This document shows, piece by piece, positions 1-6,343 of a DNA stretch of 10,824 nucleotides. The position numbers were made by a program, and so were the translations under genes. Under the pieces are notes generated by a model. The model did not search any database and was not told where the DNA came from. It was given only the letters and a program-made list of their open reading frames with translations. Origin of the DNA: RGIG6291 sp964602275 (GTDB taxonomy: Bacteria; Bacillota; Clostridia; TANB77; UBA1234); contig CAZRQF010000034.1 of the NCBI GenBank assembly GCA_964602275.1, positions 1 to 10,824 on the forward strand. Direction: 5' to 3'. Position 1 is the stretch's first letter; every line of letters begins with the position of its first letter.

Positions 1-18
1 CAATTTGCATATTTTTTG

Positions 19-53
19 AAAAAGCATCTCATACTAGTTATGAGGTGCTTTTT
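19..53 (+). terminator. Rho-independent terminator of an upstream gene, overlapping the next gene's ribosome binding site
   Basis: A 15-bp stem (19-33 with 39-53, one G.T wobble) closes a 5-base loop CTAGT, and the right arm ends in five T residues. This is the normal form of an intrinsic terminator, presumably for a gene left of the window. The right arm also contains GAGG (42-45), the only Shine-Dalgarno-like site for the ATG at 54. The hairpin would therefore both end transcription and hide the ribosome binding site of the next gene. Confidence 0.75.
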
Positions 54-392
54 ATGATTTATGCGATTGCGATTGTAGGTGGAATTTTTGGTGGATTTTT
101 TGGAGCTGGAAGTGGACTTTTTATTTTACCTGCTATTATTAATATTTTGAAAGTAGATGAGTATAAAGCTAGGGGGACAACACTTGCAATAGTTATGCTA
201 ATTACACTTGTTAGTTCTATTTGTTATTATCAAAATAATTATTTCAATTTTAAAATTGCACCTTATATAATTATTGGTGGCGTAATTGGTGGAATTGTGG
301 GAGCTAAAATTATGAATAAAATCCCCAAATTTTGGTTATCGTTAGTTTTTTATTTATTTATGATTTTTGTATCAATAAAAATGATATTTTAA
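54..392 (+). CDS. Half-length TauE/SafE (TSUP) membrane transport protein, first of a pair
   Basis: This 112-residue, almost wholly hydrophobic protein has about four membrane segments (roughly 1-29, 40-57, 67-86 and 92-111). The glycine-rich first helix (residues 9-21, GGIFGGFFGAGSG) and the later GGVIGGIVGAK stretch are typical of the TauE/SafE (TSUP) family, whose members move sulfite, sulfonates and other small anions across the plasma membrane. Usual members are about 250 residues with two homologous halves; this is one half, and the next gene is the other, so the two probably form a heterodimer. The substrate cannot be read from sequence. I chose ATG 54 over GTG 45 because GTG 45 lies inside the GAGG ribosome binding site (42-45). 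That site is buried in a terminator hairpin, so expression may depend on read-through or an alternative fold. Confidence 0.8.
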   Translation: MIYAIAIVGGIFGGFFGAGSGLFILPAIINILKVDEYKARGTTLAIVMLITLVSSICYYQNNYFNFKIAPYIIIGGVIGGIVGAKIMNKIPKFWLSLVFYLFMIFVSIKMIF

Positions 393-406
393 AAGAAGGT
401 GTAAAA

Positions 407-847
407 ATGTTTTTAATGGTTACTGGATTAATATCTGGGATTATTTCGGGACTTGGAATGGGTGGCGGAACAATATTAATACTTATACTAACAAGTTTAT
501 TTGACTTTGACCAACATGTAGCTCAAGCGAGTAATATATTATTTTTTATTCCCACATCTCTTGCGGCACTTTATATACATTTTAAACAAAAAAATATTGA
601 AAAACATTTGATATTAAAAATGACACCTTTCGCAATTTTGGGAGCAATAATAGGTGCAAGCTTGTCTTCAAGAATTGCTTCAAATACATTGAAAAAATAT
701 TTTGGAATTTTTTTATTATTAATTGCTATGTATGAAATACTAATATTAGTAAAAGATAAATTTAAAGAAAATAAAAAAGCAAAAAATAATGTAAAGATTT
801 TTGGAAATAATATATTCCGAAGAAATAAAAAAATGAAAGGGGAATAA
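407..847 (+). CDS. Half-length TauE/SafE (TSUP) membrane transport protein, second of a pair
   Basis: This 146-residue protein starts at ATG 407, preceded by GAAGG at 395-399 (7-base spacing); an earlier in-frame ATG at 332 lies inside the preceding gene without a good site. The glycine-rich helix at residues 7-21 (GLISGIISGLGMGGG), the segment AILGAIIGASLSSRIA (76-91) and about four membrane helices mark it as a TSUP-family half. It differs from its neighbour in sequence, as N- and C-terminal halves of fused TSUP proteins do. After residue about 115 there is a lysine- and asparagine-rich tail of 30 residues, expected to be cytoplasmic. Only 14 bases separate it from the first half, so co-translation and a two-subunit transporter are likely. 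Substrate unknown. Confidence 0.82.
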   Translation: MFLMVTGLISGIISGLGMGGGTILILILTSLFDFDQHVAQASNILFFIPTSLAALYIHFKQKNIEKHLILKMTPFAILGAIIGASLSSRIASNTLKKYFGIFLLLIAMYEILILVKDKFKENKKAKNNVKIFGNNIFRRNKKMKGE

Positions 848-849
848 AA

Positions 850-993
850 ATGAGAAATTTAATAACAGGTATCTTTATAGGTGCAATAATAGGCGGTATG
901 GTAGGAACGGTTGCAAGTGATGAAATATATGATGTAAAGAAAAAAGCCATGAAAGCAGGTAAAAAATTCTTAAAAAAATGTGATATAATGTAA
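850..993 (+). CDS. Small YtxH-like membrane protein, 47 residues
   Basis: A short ORF begins two bases after the TSUP stop codon. AAAGGGG (836-842), inside the end of the TSUP gene, lies 7 bases before the ATG, an excellent ribosome binding site and the main reason to call it real. The product starts MRNLITGIFIGAIIGGMVGT, a single glycine-rich hydrophobic helix, followed by a basic stretch (KKKAMKAGKKFLKK). This resembles YtxH-type small membrane proteins, which often carry a gas-vesicle- or stress-annotated domain of unclear function. It ends just before a long hairpin at 1005-1057. The role is unknown; linkage to the TSUP pair suggests it could be an accessory or stabilising peptide, which is inference. 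Confidence 0.7.
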   Translation: MRNLITGIFIGAIIGGMVGTVASDEIYDVKKKAMKAGKKFLKKCDIM

Positions 994-1004
994 AAAAAAT
1001 TAAT

Positions 1005-1057
1005 TTTTGCCCGGTACAAAGCTATGATAAAATGTGGTGCTTTGTAGCCGGGCAAAA
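1005..1057. repeat. Long inverted repeat (hairpin) after the TSUP/YtxH genes
   Basis: The arms at 1005-1022 (TTTTGCCCGGTACAAAGC) and 1039-1057 are complementary over 18 bp with one bulged G at 1047, around a 16-base loop. It sits 12 bases after the 47-codon gene and about 60 bases before the next promoter, so it could end transcription. However, the right arm is followed by AAAATTGTG, not a T run, so it is not a textbook intrinsic terminator. Other readings are an mRNA 3'-stabilising hairpin or one copy of a small dispersed repeat. Confidence 0.6.
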
Positions 1058-1115
1058 TTGTGACATAAAAATGCAAATATACTCATAAATCATTGATTTT
1101 CATTTCTTCTTTTGC

Positions 1116-1144
1116 TTGTGTTTCATACATACATTTGATATAAT
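1116..1144 (+). promoter_or_regulatory. Extended -10 sigma-A promoter for the FAD oxidoreductase-alaS operon
   Basis: The -10 hexamer TATAAT (1139-1144) is perfect and preceded by TG at 1136-1137, giving an extended -10 element. The -35 candidate TTGTGT (1116-1121) is weak (3 of 6 consensus bases) at 17-base spacing. The expected start near 1151 leaves a very short leader before the ribosome binding site at 1158. The leader is too short for a T-box, although the operon carries an aminoacyl-tRNA synthetase gene. Confidence 0.65.
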
Positions 1145-1171
1145 TATATGGATTGTTGGGAGGAGATATTT

Positions 1172-3091
1172 ATGAAGAAAACGACAGCAATTATAATGAT
1201 ATTATCTGTTATGCTAGTTGCAGTTTCTGCGGTGTTGTTTTATGAAATTAAGAAAGACGATTGGAATATTATTGTTACACATCCTGATCAACCTAAGCTG
1301 GAAGACGAGGAAGACAAAAAAGAGCCAACGCAGATAGACGAAGATAGTGCAATTGTTAAGGAAGAAGTTGTTATTATTCCTGAAAATGATAAAAAGCCTG
1401 TTAAAGAAGAGTTTGACTTAATAGTTTTTGGTGCTGAGCCTGAGGGAATTGCTGGTGCTGTGGCAGCAGCTCGAAATGGTCTTAAAGTGCTTTTGGTTGA
1501 AAAGCGTGATGGTCCTGGTGGACTTATGACTTATGGTATGCTAAACACAATAGATATGAATTATAATGACGATGGAGAACTTTTAAATAAAGGGATTTTT
1601 GAAGAGTTTTATAATAAGTTAGGTAGGTCATCTTTTGATGTTGAAGAAGCGAAAAATATTTTTCAAGATATGCTTGATAAAGAAGAAAACATAACTCAAA
1701 TGTATGATGTAGATAAAATAGAAATTGGTGCTAATGAAACTTCTGTTACATACGCAATTATTGACGGCGACAAGTATGTTGCAACTAACTATATGGATTG
1801 TACACAAGATGCAGATATTTCGGTTGCCGCAGGTGTACAGTATACAATAGGTTGGGAGGACATAAACGAAAAAAACAGATCAATGTCGGCAACATTAGTT
1901 ATAAAGATGGATAATGTTGACTGGGATAAGATGTGTAAACATATTGATGATGCCAATTTGCCTGGTACAGGACATTCTGATTATGGCGTTTGGGCATTTG
2001 GCGAAATTACTAAAAAGTATGTGCCAAGACAAGCTCATATGCGATTGAAAGCGTTAAATATCGGAAAACAAAATGACGGTAGTGTGTTAATAAATTCACT
2101 ACAAATAATTGGAGTGAATACATTAGATGAAGAAGAAAGAGAAGCGGCTTATGAAAAGTGTGTTAAAGAAGCTGAATATTTAGCTAAGTTTTTAGCGGAA
2201 AATGTGCCAGGCTTTGAAAAAGCAACATTAGCTGGCGTGGCCGATGAGCTTTATGTTAGAGAAACAAGACATATAGTAGGTGAGTACAAACTTACTGTTA
2301 AAGATATGCTTGAATCTACATACTATCCTTCTGCAATTGCTATGGCCTCATATCCAATAGATATTCAAACAACAAGTGTTTATGATTGGGGATATGTAAT
2401 AGCAGCACCTGACCAATATTATTTACCTTTCGGAGTAATAGTTCCAAAAGGATATACAAATTTATTAACAGTGGGTAGGTCTAGCTCATATACTTCAATT
2501 GCTTCTGGTTCAGCTCGAGTTATTCCAACTGGAATGTCACTTGCAGAAGGCGGTGCTATGGCATGTGTAATGTCTTCAAAAAGAGGGCTTAACATGCAAG
2601 AGATAGTAAATAATCCAGAGCAATGGTCGGAATTGCAACAAAAAATTAGAGTAAATGGTGGCTACATAGATACAGTTTCAAAACCAATTGTAAAAAAATC
2701 TGCGTACTATAAATACATAATTGAAATGTGTGAAAAAGGAATATTATCTTTGGGATATAATAATGAGTTTAATCCTGACGAAATAGTTTCTGAAACAGAC
2801 TTTATTGTAATGACAAAAACATATTTAAAAAGAAGTTTGATTAGAGAAGAACTATGGAATACAGATCATATAAATTTGTTAGATGTTCCGGAGAAGGCAA
2901 TTACACCAAATAGGGTTAAAGAAATTATTTATGATATTACTACATACAACATAAAAGACAAAGAAAAAAGAATGGAAATCGAAAGCTTCTTAAATGATGT
3001 AGTGCCAACAAGCACAGAAGAATTATCACTTACAAGAGTGTATGAGATTCTTGTAGAGTTTAAAAACTTTTTAATAAAAGAAGAAATATAG
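1172..3091 (+). CDS. Membrane-anchored or secreted FAD-dependent oxidoreductase with an SLH-like C-terminus
   Basis: This 639-residue protein starts at ATG 1172, 6 bases after GGGAGGAG (1158-1165); the in-frame ATG at 1148 has no such site. Residues 1-24 are a basic-then-hydrophobic export signal or uncleaved anchor (AVSA is a possible cleavage site; no lipobox Cys). An acidic, low-complexity linker follows to about 80. The FAD domain opens with a Rossmann fold at 81-110 whose dinucleotide motif is GAEPEG (87-92), ending at E110, then GPGGLMTYG (114-122). Family signatures of FAD_oxidored proteins follow: RETRHIVGEY (363-372) and GRSSS (435-439) with R449. Residues about 510-555 resemble a degenerate S-layer homology repeat (GILSLGYNNEFNPDEIV at 523-539). 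The electron acceptor and substrate are unknown. It is the first gene of an operon with alaS, 15 bases downstream. Confidence 0.85.
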   Translation: MKKTTAIIMILSVMLVAVSAVLFYEIKKDDWNIIVTHPDQPKLEDEEDKKEPTQIDEDSAIVKEEVVIIPENDKKPVKEEFDLIVFGAEPEGIAGAVAAARNGLKVLLVEKRDGPGGLMTYGMLNTIDMNYNDDGELLNKGIFEEFYNKLGRSSFDVEEAKNIFQDMLDKEENITQMYDVDKIEIGANETSVTYAIIDGDKYVATNYMDCTQDADISVAAGVQYTIGWEDINEKNRSMSATLVIKMDNVDWDKMCKHIDDANLPGTGHSDYGVWAFGEITKKYVPRQAHMRLKALNIGKQNDGSVLINSLQIIGVNTLDEEEREAAYEKCVKEAEYLAKFLAENVPGFEKATLAGVADELYVRETRHIVGEYKLTVKDMLESTYYPSAIAMASYPIDIQTTSVYDWGYVIAAPDQYYLPFGVIVPKGYTNLLTVGRSSSYTSIASGSARVIPTGMSLAEGGAMACVMSSKRGLNMQEIVNNPEQWSELQQKIRVNGGYIDTVSKPIVKKSAYYKYIIEMCEKGILSLGYNNEFNPDEIVSETDFIVMTKTYLKRSLIREELWNTDHINLLDVPEKAITPNRVKEIIYDITTYNIKDKEKRMEIESFLNDVVPTSTEELSLTRVYEILVEFKNFLIKEEI

Positions 3092-3106
3092 AAAGGAAGA
3101 AAAAAT

Positions 3107-4864
3107 ATGAAAGCAATAGAATTAAGAAGAAAATATATAGAATTTTTTAAAGCACATGGGCATAAAGAGATACCTAGTGCACCAGTAGTTCCAGAAAACG
3201 ATCCAACAGTATTATTTACAACTGCAGGAATGCATCCATTAGTACCATACTTGCTTGGAGAACCACACCCACAAGGTAAAAGATTAACTGATTATCAAAA
3301 ATGTATAAGAACAGGCGATATAGATTCAGTTGGAGATTCGTCACATTTAACATTTTTTGAAATGATGGGAAACTGGTCTTTAGGGGATTACTTTAAAAAA
3401 GAATCAATTCATATGAGCTATGAGTTTTTGGAAAAAGAACTTGGCTTTGATATGAACAAGATATCAGTTACAGTTTTTGCAGGCGAAGATGGAATTCCAA
3501 GAGATGATGAGGCAGCTAATTATTGGATGGAAGCAGGAATACCAAAAGAAAGAATTTTTTATTGCAGTAGAGAACATAACTGGTGGGGACCAGCTGGCGA
3601 AACAGGACCATGCGGACCTGATACTGAAATATTCTATGATACAGGAAAAGAAAAATGCTCAGATGAATGTAGCCCAGCATGTAGTTGTGGAAAATATTTA
3701 GAAATTTGGAATAATGTATTTATGCAATATAACAAGCAAAAAGACGGTTCATATGTTCCACTAGAACATCCAAATGTTGATACAGGTTTAGGACTTGAAA
3801 GAGTAATAGGGCTATTACAAGGTAAAAAGTCAGTATATGAAACAGAATTGTTTGCAGATATAATTGCAAAAATTAAAGAACTTTCTAAAGATGCAAATGA
3901 GTCTAGTTGTAGAATTATTGCAGACCACATTAGAACATCAATATTTATGATAGTGGATGGAGTAAGACCAAGCAATGTAGAGCAAGGATACATTTTGAGA
4001 AGACTATTAAGAAGAGCAATTAGACATATGAGAAAAATTGGTTTTGACCAAAACAACATGAAAGAATTGCTAGGAACATTTTTAAATACGCTTGAAGAGA
4101 TGTACCCAGAAACAAGAGCAAATGAAGCTTTAATTGTTGAAGTTATAGAAGAAGAAAAAAATAAATTCTTAAAGACTTTAGAAAATGGCGAAAAAGAATT
4201 TTCGAAAAATGTTCAAAAAGCTAAAAATGAAGGTAAAACAAAACTTGATGGACAAGTAGTTTTCCGCCTATATGATACATTTGGTTTCCCACCAGAAATG
4301 ACAGCAGAGCTTGCAGCAGAAAATGAAATGGAAATAGATATGGCAGAGTTCCAAGAATTATTTAAAAAGCATCAAGAATTATCAAGAGCAGGTGCAGAAC
4401 AAAAATTTAAAGGTGGGCTTGCAGATCACAGTGAAAAAACTACTGCATATCATACTGCTACTCATTTATTACATAAAGCTTTACAAATTGTTTTGGGTGA
4501 ACATGCTACACAAAAAGGTTCAAACCTAACAGCTGAAAGACTAAGATTTGATTTTAGTCATCCACAAAAAGTAACACCAGAGGAATTGCAAAGAGTAGAA
4601 GATATTGTTAATGAGCAAATCCAAAGAGATTTAGTTGTAACTTGTGAAGAAATGACATTAGAAGAAGCAAAAGCAAGTGGTGCAACAGGGCTATTTGAAA
4701 ATAAATATGGCGATAAAGTAAAAGTTTATACGATTGGTGATTTTAGTAAGGAAATTTGTGGTGGACCTCATGTTGAAAGAACTGGTAATATGGGACATTT
4801 TAAAATAAAGAAAGAAGAGGCTTCATCATCAGGAGTTAGAAGAATAAAAGCTATTTTAGAATAA
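3107..4864 (+). CDS. alaS: Compact alanyl-tRNA synthetase lacking the beta-barrel and C-Ala regions
   Basis: Charges tRNA-Ala with alanine in the cytoplasm. The class II catalytic core is complete: IRTGDIDSVG (67-76), motif 2 FFEMMGNWSLGDYF (83-96), a four-Cys cluster (C184, C188, C192, C194) and motif 3 DTGLGLER (225-232). The tRNA-recognition helical region follows (about 240-430). The editing core has the zinc/catalytic pairs HTATH (H449, H453) and CGGPH (C551, H555), and the protein ends straight after SSSGVRRIKA. At 585 residues it is far shorter than the usual roughly 875. The barrel segment bearing the usual FYAESGGQ-like motif is missing, because residue 434 (KFKGGLADH) runs directly into the HTATH helix. 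The C-Ala domain is also absent. From memory this form resembles AlaRS of candidate-phyla bacteria. AAAGGAAG at 3092-3099 is the ribosome binding site. Confidence 0.93.
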   Translation: MKAIELRRKYIEFFKAHGHKEIPSAPVVPENDPTVLFTTAGMHPLVPYLLGEPHPQGKRLTDYQKCIRTGDIDSVGDSSHLTFFEMMGNWSLGDYFKKESIHMSYEFLEKELGFDMNKISVTVFAGEDGIPRDDEAANYWMEAGIPKERIFYCSREHNWWGPAGETGPCGPDTEIFYDTGKEKCSDECSPACSCGKYLEIWNNVFMQYNKQKDGSYVPLEHPNVDTGLGLERVIGLLQGKKSVYETELFADIIAKIKELSKDANESSCRIIADHIRTSIFMIVDGVRPSNVEQGYILRRLLRRAIRHMRKIGFDQNNMKELLGTFLNTLEEMYPETRANEALIVEVIEEEKNKFLKTLENGEKEFSKNVQKAKNEGKTKLDGQVVFRLYDTFGFPPEMTAELAAENEMEIDMAEFQELFKKHQELSRAGAEQKFKGGLADHSEKTTAYHTATHLLHKALQIVLGEHATQKGSNLTAERLRFDFSHPQKVTPEELQRVEDIVNEQIQRDLVVTCEEMTLEEAKASGATGLFENKYGDKVKVYTIGDFSKEICGGPHVERTGNMGHFKIKKEEASSSGVRRIKAILE

Positions 4865-4881
4865 AAGTGAGGTATTAAAAT

Positions 4882-5223
4882 ATGAATAAATGTATTTTTT
4901 GTGAGCTAGCAAATAAAGAAATGAATAGCTATGTTTATGAAGATGAAAATGTTGTTGCTTTTGATGATATAAATCCAGTTGCACCAGTACATGTGCTAAT
5001 AGTTCCAAGAAAGCATATAAAGAATATTACTGAGCTAGAAGAAGGCGACGAGAAATATATCGTATCAGTGACTAAAGCAGTAAAAGAGGTAGCTAAGAAA
5101 AAAGGTGTTTTAGAAAGAGGATTTAGAGTAATAAATAATTGCGGTTTTGATGGTGGTCAATCGATAGAACATTTACATTTTCATTTGATTGGTGGAAAAA
5201 GCTTGGGAGAAAAGATAGTATAG
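4882..5223 (+). CDS. HIT-family (HINT-like) nucleotide hydrolase/transferase
   Basis: This 113-residue protein covers a full HIT fold. The histidine triad is H97-L-H99-F-H101, with H99 the expected nucleophile, and the N-terminus has CIFC (C4, C7), the zinc-binding start seen in HINT/PKCI-type members. The block VAPVHVLIVPRKHI (33-46) is also typical. HINT proteins cleave nucleoside phosphoramidates and AMP-lysine-type bonds; some act on aminoacyl-adenylates released by aminoacyl-tRNA synthetases, which makes the position 17 bases after alaS suggestive. GTGAGGT (4867-4873) is the ribosome binding site. The physiological substrate cannot be given. Confidence 0.92.
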   Translation: MNKCIFCELANKEMNSYVYEDENVVAFDDINPVAPVHVLIVPRKHIKNITELEEGDEKYIVSVTKAVKEVAKKKGVLERGFRVINNCGFDGGQSIEHLHFHLIGGKSLGEKIV

Positions 5224-5949
5224 ATGGAAAAAGATATTAATCAGAAAAATTATCACTATGCTCAAAAATATTTTGTTGGTTATAGTGATGTTGATAAAAA
5301 CAATAGATGTAAACTCTCAAGAATTGTAGATATGCTACAAAATATTGCTACAATGCATTCAAAGCAAGCTGGATACGGCACTAAAGAAATGATGGATGCA
5401 AAAATGGGATGGTTACTTCTAATATGGAGAATAAAAATTTTGCAATATCCTGTGGCAGATGAATATGTAGATGTTAGAACTTGGAGCAAAAAGTTAAAAG
5501 GATTACATGCTTTAAGAGGTTTTGAAGTATATGACGAAAACGAAAATTTGTTAATTATAGCAGAATCAAGTTGGACATTATTTGACCTAGAAAAACAAAA
5601 ACCATTAAAAATTTCAGATGAAATGATAAATGCATATGGTGAACTACCAAGGGAAGTTTTTGAAACACCAACTAAAAAAATTCAAGAAACATTGAATGAT
5701 AGCGAAGCACAATTATATGAATTTAAAATTGAAAAGCGTGATATAGATACTAATAATCATACGAATAATGCAAAATATATAGAATTTATGCTGGAAGCAA
5801 TACCGGATGATAAAGTTATAACGGAGCTTGAAATAAACTATAAAAAGCAAACCGTTTATGGCGAAAGTTTAAAACTATATTATAACGATAGCTTGTGTGT
5901 AATAAAAGACGAAAATGAGGACATATGTACAGTTATAAAATATAGATAA
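5224..5949 (+). CDS. Acyl-ACP thioesterase (FatA/FatB-like family)
   Basis: The 241-residue product is a double-hotdog thioesterase that releases fatty acids from acyl carrier protein. The first hotdog covers about 10-130 (YSDVDKNNRCKLSRIVDMLQ at 20-39, then MGWLLLIWRIKI at 61-72). The second begins near 165 with the active-site block RDIDTNNHTNNAKYIEFM (172-189), where D175, N177 and H179 match the conserved Asp-Asn-His catalytic set. Length is normal for bacterial members. ATG 5224 directly abuts the TAG of the HIT gene (5221-5223); the nearest Shine-Dalgarno-like sequence, GGGAGA (5205-5210), is 13 bases away, so translational coupling is likely. It is the last gene of the operon. Chain-length preference cannot be judged from sequence. 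Confidence 0.9.
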   Translation: MEKDINQKNYHYAQKYFVGYSDVDKNNRCKLSRIVDMLQNIATMHSKQAGYGTKEMMDAKMGWLLLIWRIKILQYPVADEYVDVRTWSKKLKGLHALRGFEVYDENENLLIIAESSWTLFDLEKQKPLKISDEMINAYGELPREVFETPTKKIQETLNDSEAQLYEFKIEKRDIDTNNHTNNAKYIEFMLEAIPDDKVITELEINYKKQTVYGESLKLYYNDSLCVIKDENEDICTVIKYR

Positions 5950-5951
5950 AA

Positions 5952-5990
5952 TTAACATAAAATATTGCAAAAACAATGCTATTATGTTAA
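5952..5990. repeat. Inverted repeat after the thioesterase gene
   Basis: TTAACATAA (5952-5960) and TTATGTTAA (5982-5990) are perfect complements, and inside them ATTG (5964-5967) can pair with CAAT (5974-5977). The resulting hairpin is AT-rich and begins three bases after the operon's last stop codon. There is no T tract after it, so it is either a weak transcription end or, since it overlaps a possible promoter, a protein-binding site. Confidence 0.5.
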
Positions 5991-5993
5991 ACT
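5965..5993 (+). promoter_or_regulatory. Possible promoter of the 65-codon gene
   Basis: TTGCAA (5965-5970) and TAAACT (5988-5993) are each 4 of 6 matches to sigma-A hexamers at 17-base spacing. It lies in the gap between the thioesterase operon and the 65-codon gene, which needs a promoter or read-through. The match is modest, and it would produce a leader of about 90 bases. Confidence 0.35.
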
Positions 5994-5999
5994 ATGTGT

Positions 6000-6091
6000 G
6001 CAATAGTTCGAAAAATTATTGTGCGATGTCACTATTGTTAGAATTAGCTAACTAATAGGATAGATGTCGTGATAGGCTGTGGAGGACCACA
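6000..6091 (+). promoter_or_regulatory. Structured leader of the 65-codon gene, with a hairpin over the ribosome binding site
   Basis: Three local folds are visible. The first pairs about 6000-6006 with 6016-6024 (core CAATA/TATTG plus wobbles). The second pairs CTATTGTTAG (6032-6041) with CTAACTAATAG (6048-6058), one A bulged. The third, TGTGG (6078-6082) with CCACA (6087-6091), is a 5-bp stem with loop AGGA. It holds the GGAGG ribosome binding site (6081-6085) and pairs the first base of the start codon. The second hairpin is flanked by direct repeats GATGTC (6025-6030 and 6063-6068). I do not recognise a known riboswitch class. Confidence 0.45.
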
Positions 6092-6288
6092 TGTTTAAAA
6101 AGATTTACGAGTGCTATTTACGGGTGAAGGAACACAACAAGGACTTGACAGACAAAGAGTGTAGGCAGGTTGTTGCGGATGTTTTGGATATTGAAAGAGC
6201 AGATGTGAATCAAGCGATTGCAAACTATATTGCACAGCAGGAAACTGGTTCAAAGTGGTTAAAAGAAAATGACCCAGAATATAAGTGA
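6091..6288 (+). CDS. Small protein of unknown function, 65 residues
   Basis: I do not recognise this family. ATG 6091 is chosen because GGAGG (6081-6085) lies 5 bases upstream; GTG 6079 overlaps that site. The product is soluble, charged and probably all-helical (KECRQVVADVLDIERADV at 25-42), with no signal peptide or membrane segment. It has two Cys (C8, C27) but no metal-binding pattern. The gene stands alone between the thioesterase operon and a strong terminator. Its first half is visibly richer in G and C than neighbouring genes. A small regulatory or nucleic-acid-binding role is possible, but nothing in the sequence shows it. Confidence 0.7.
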   Translation: MFKKIYECYLRVKEHNKDLTDKECRQVVADVLDIERADVNQAIANYIAQQETGSKWLKENDPEYK

Positions 6289-6326
6289 AAAAGAAGCGGG
6301 AGCTCTGAGCTCCTGCTTCTTTTTTT
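6288..6326. terminator. Strong bidirectional terminator
   Basis: A stem of about 15 bp (AAGAAGCGGGAGCT with AGCTCCTGCTTCTT, one G.T wobble) closes a CTG loop (6305-6307). The plus strand continues with a run of T residues to 6326, ending the 65-codon gene. Read on the minus strand, the left A-rich flank becomes a T tract, so it can also end the convergent M23 gene whose stop is at 6344. Confidence 0.9.
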
Positions 6327-6343
6327 GCAAGATTGATACTTTT

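Noticed and set aside
16..44. TTGAAA-17-TATGAG as a promoter for the TSUP gene
   Set aside because: Only partial matches, it would lie within the terminator stem and would give a near-leaderless message.
762..1076. 104-codon minus-strand ORF
   Set aside because: It runs antisense through the TSUP tail, the 47-codon gene and the hairpin, has no good ribosome binding site, and its phenylalanine-rich product is what AT-rich antisense DNA yields.
3092..3106. T-box riboswitch for alaS
   Set aside because: Only 15 bases separate alaS from the upstream gene, and the operon leader is about 20 bases, too short for a T-box.
3634..4059. 141-codon minus-strand ORF inside alaS
   Set aside because: It is fully antisense to conserved AlaRS motifs, with no ribosome binding site or family resemblance.
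6026..6055. Nine-codon leader peptide MSLLLELAN before the 65-codon gene
   Set aside because: Leucine-rich content hinted at attenuation, but there is no Shine-Dalgarno sequence upstream and no terminator between it and the gene.
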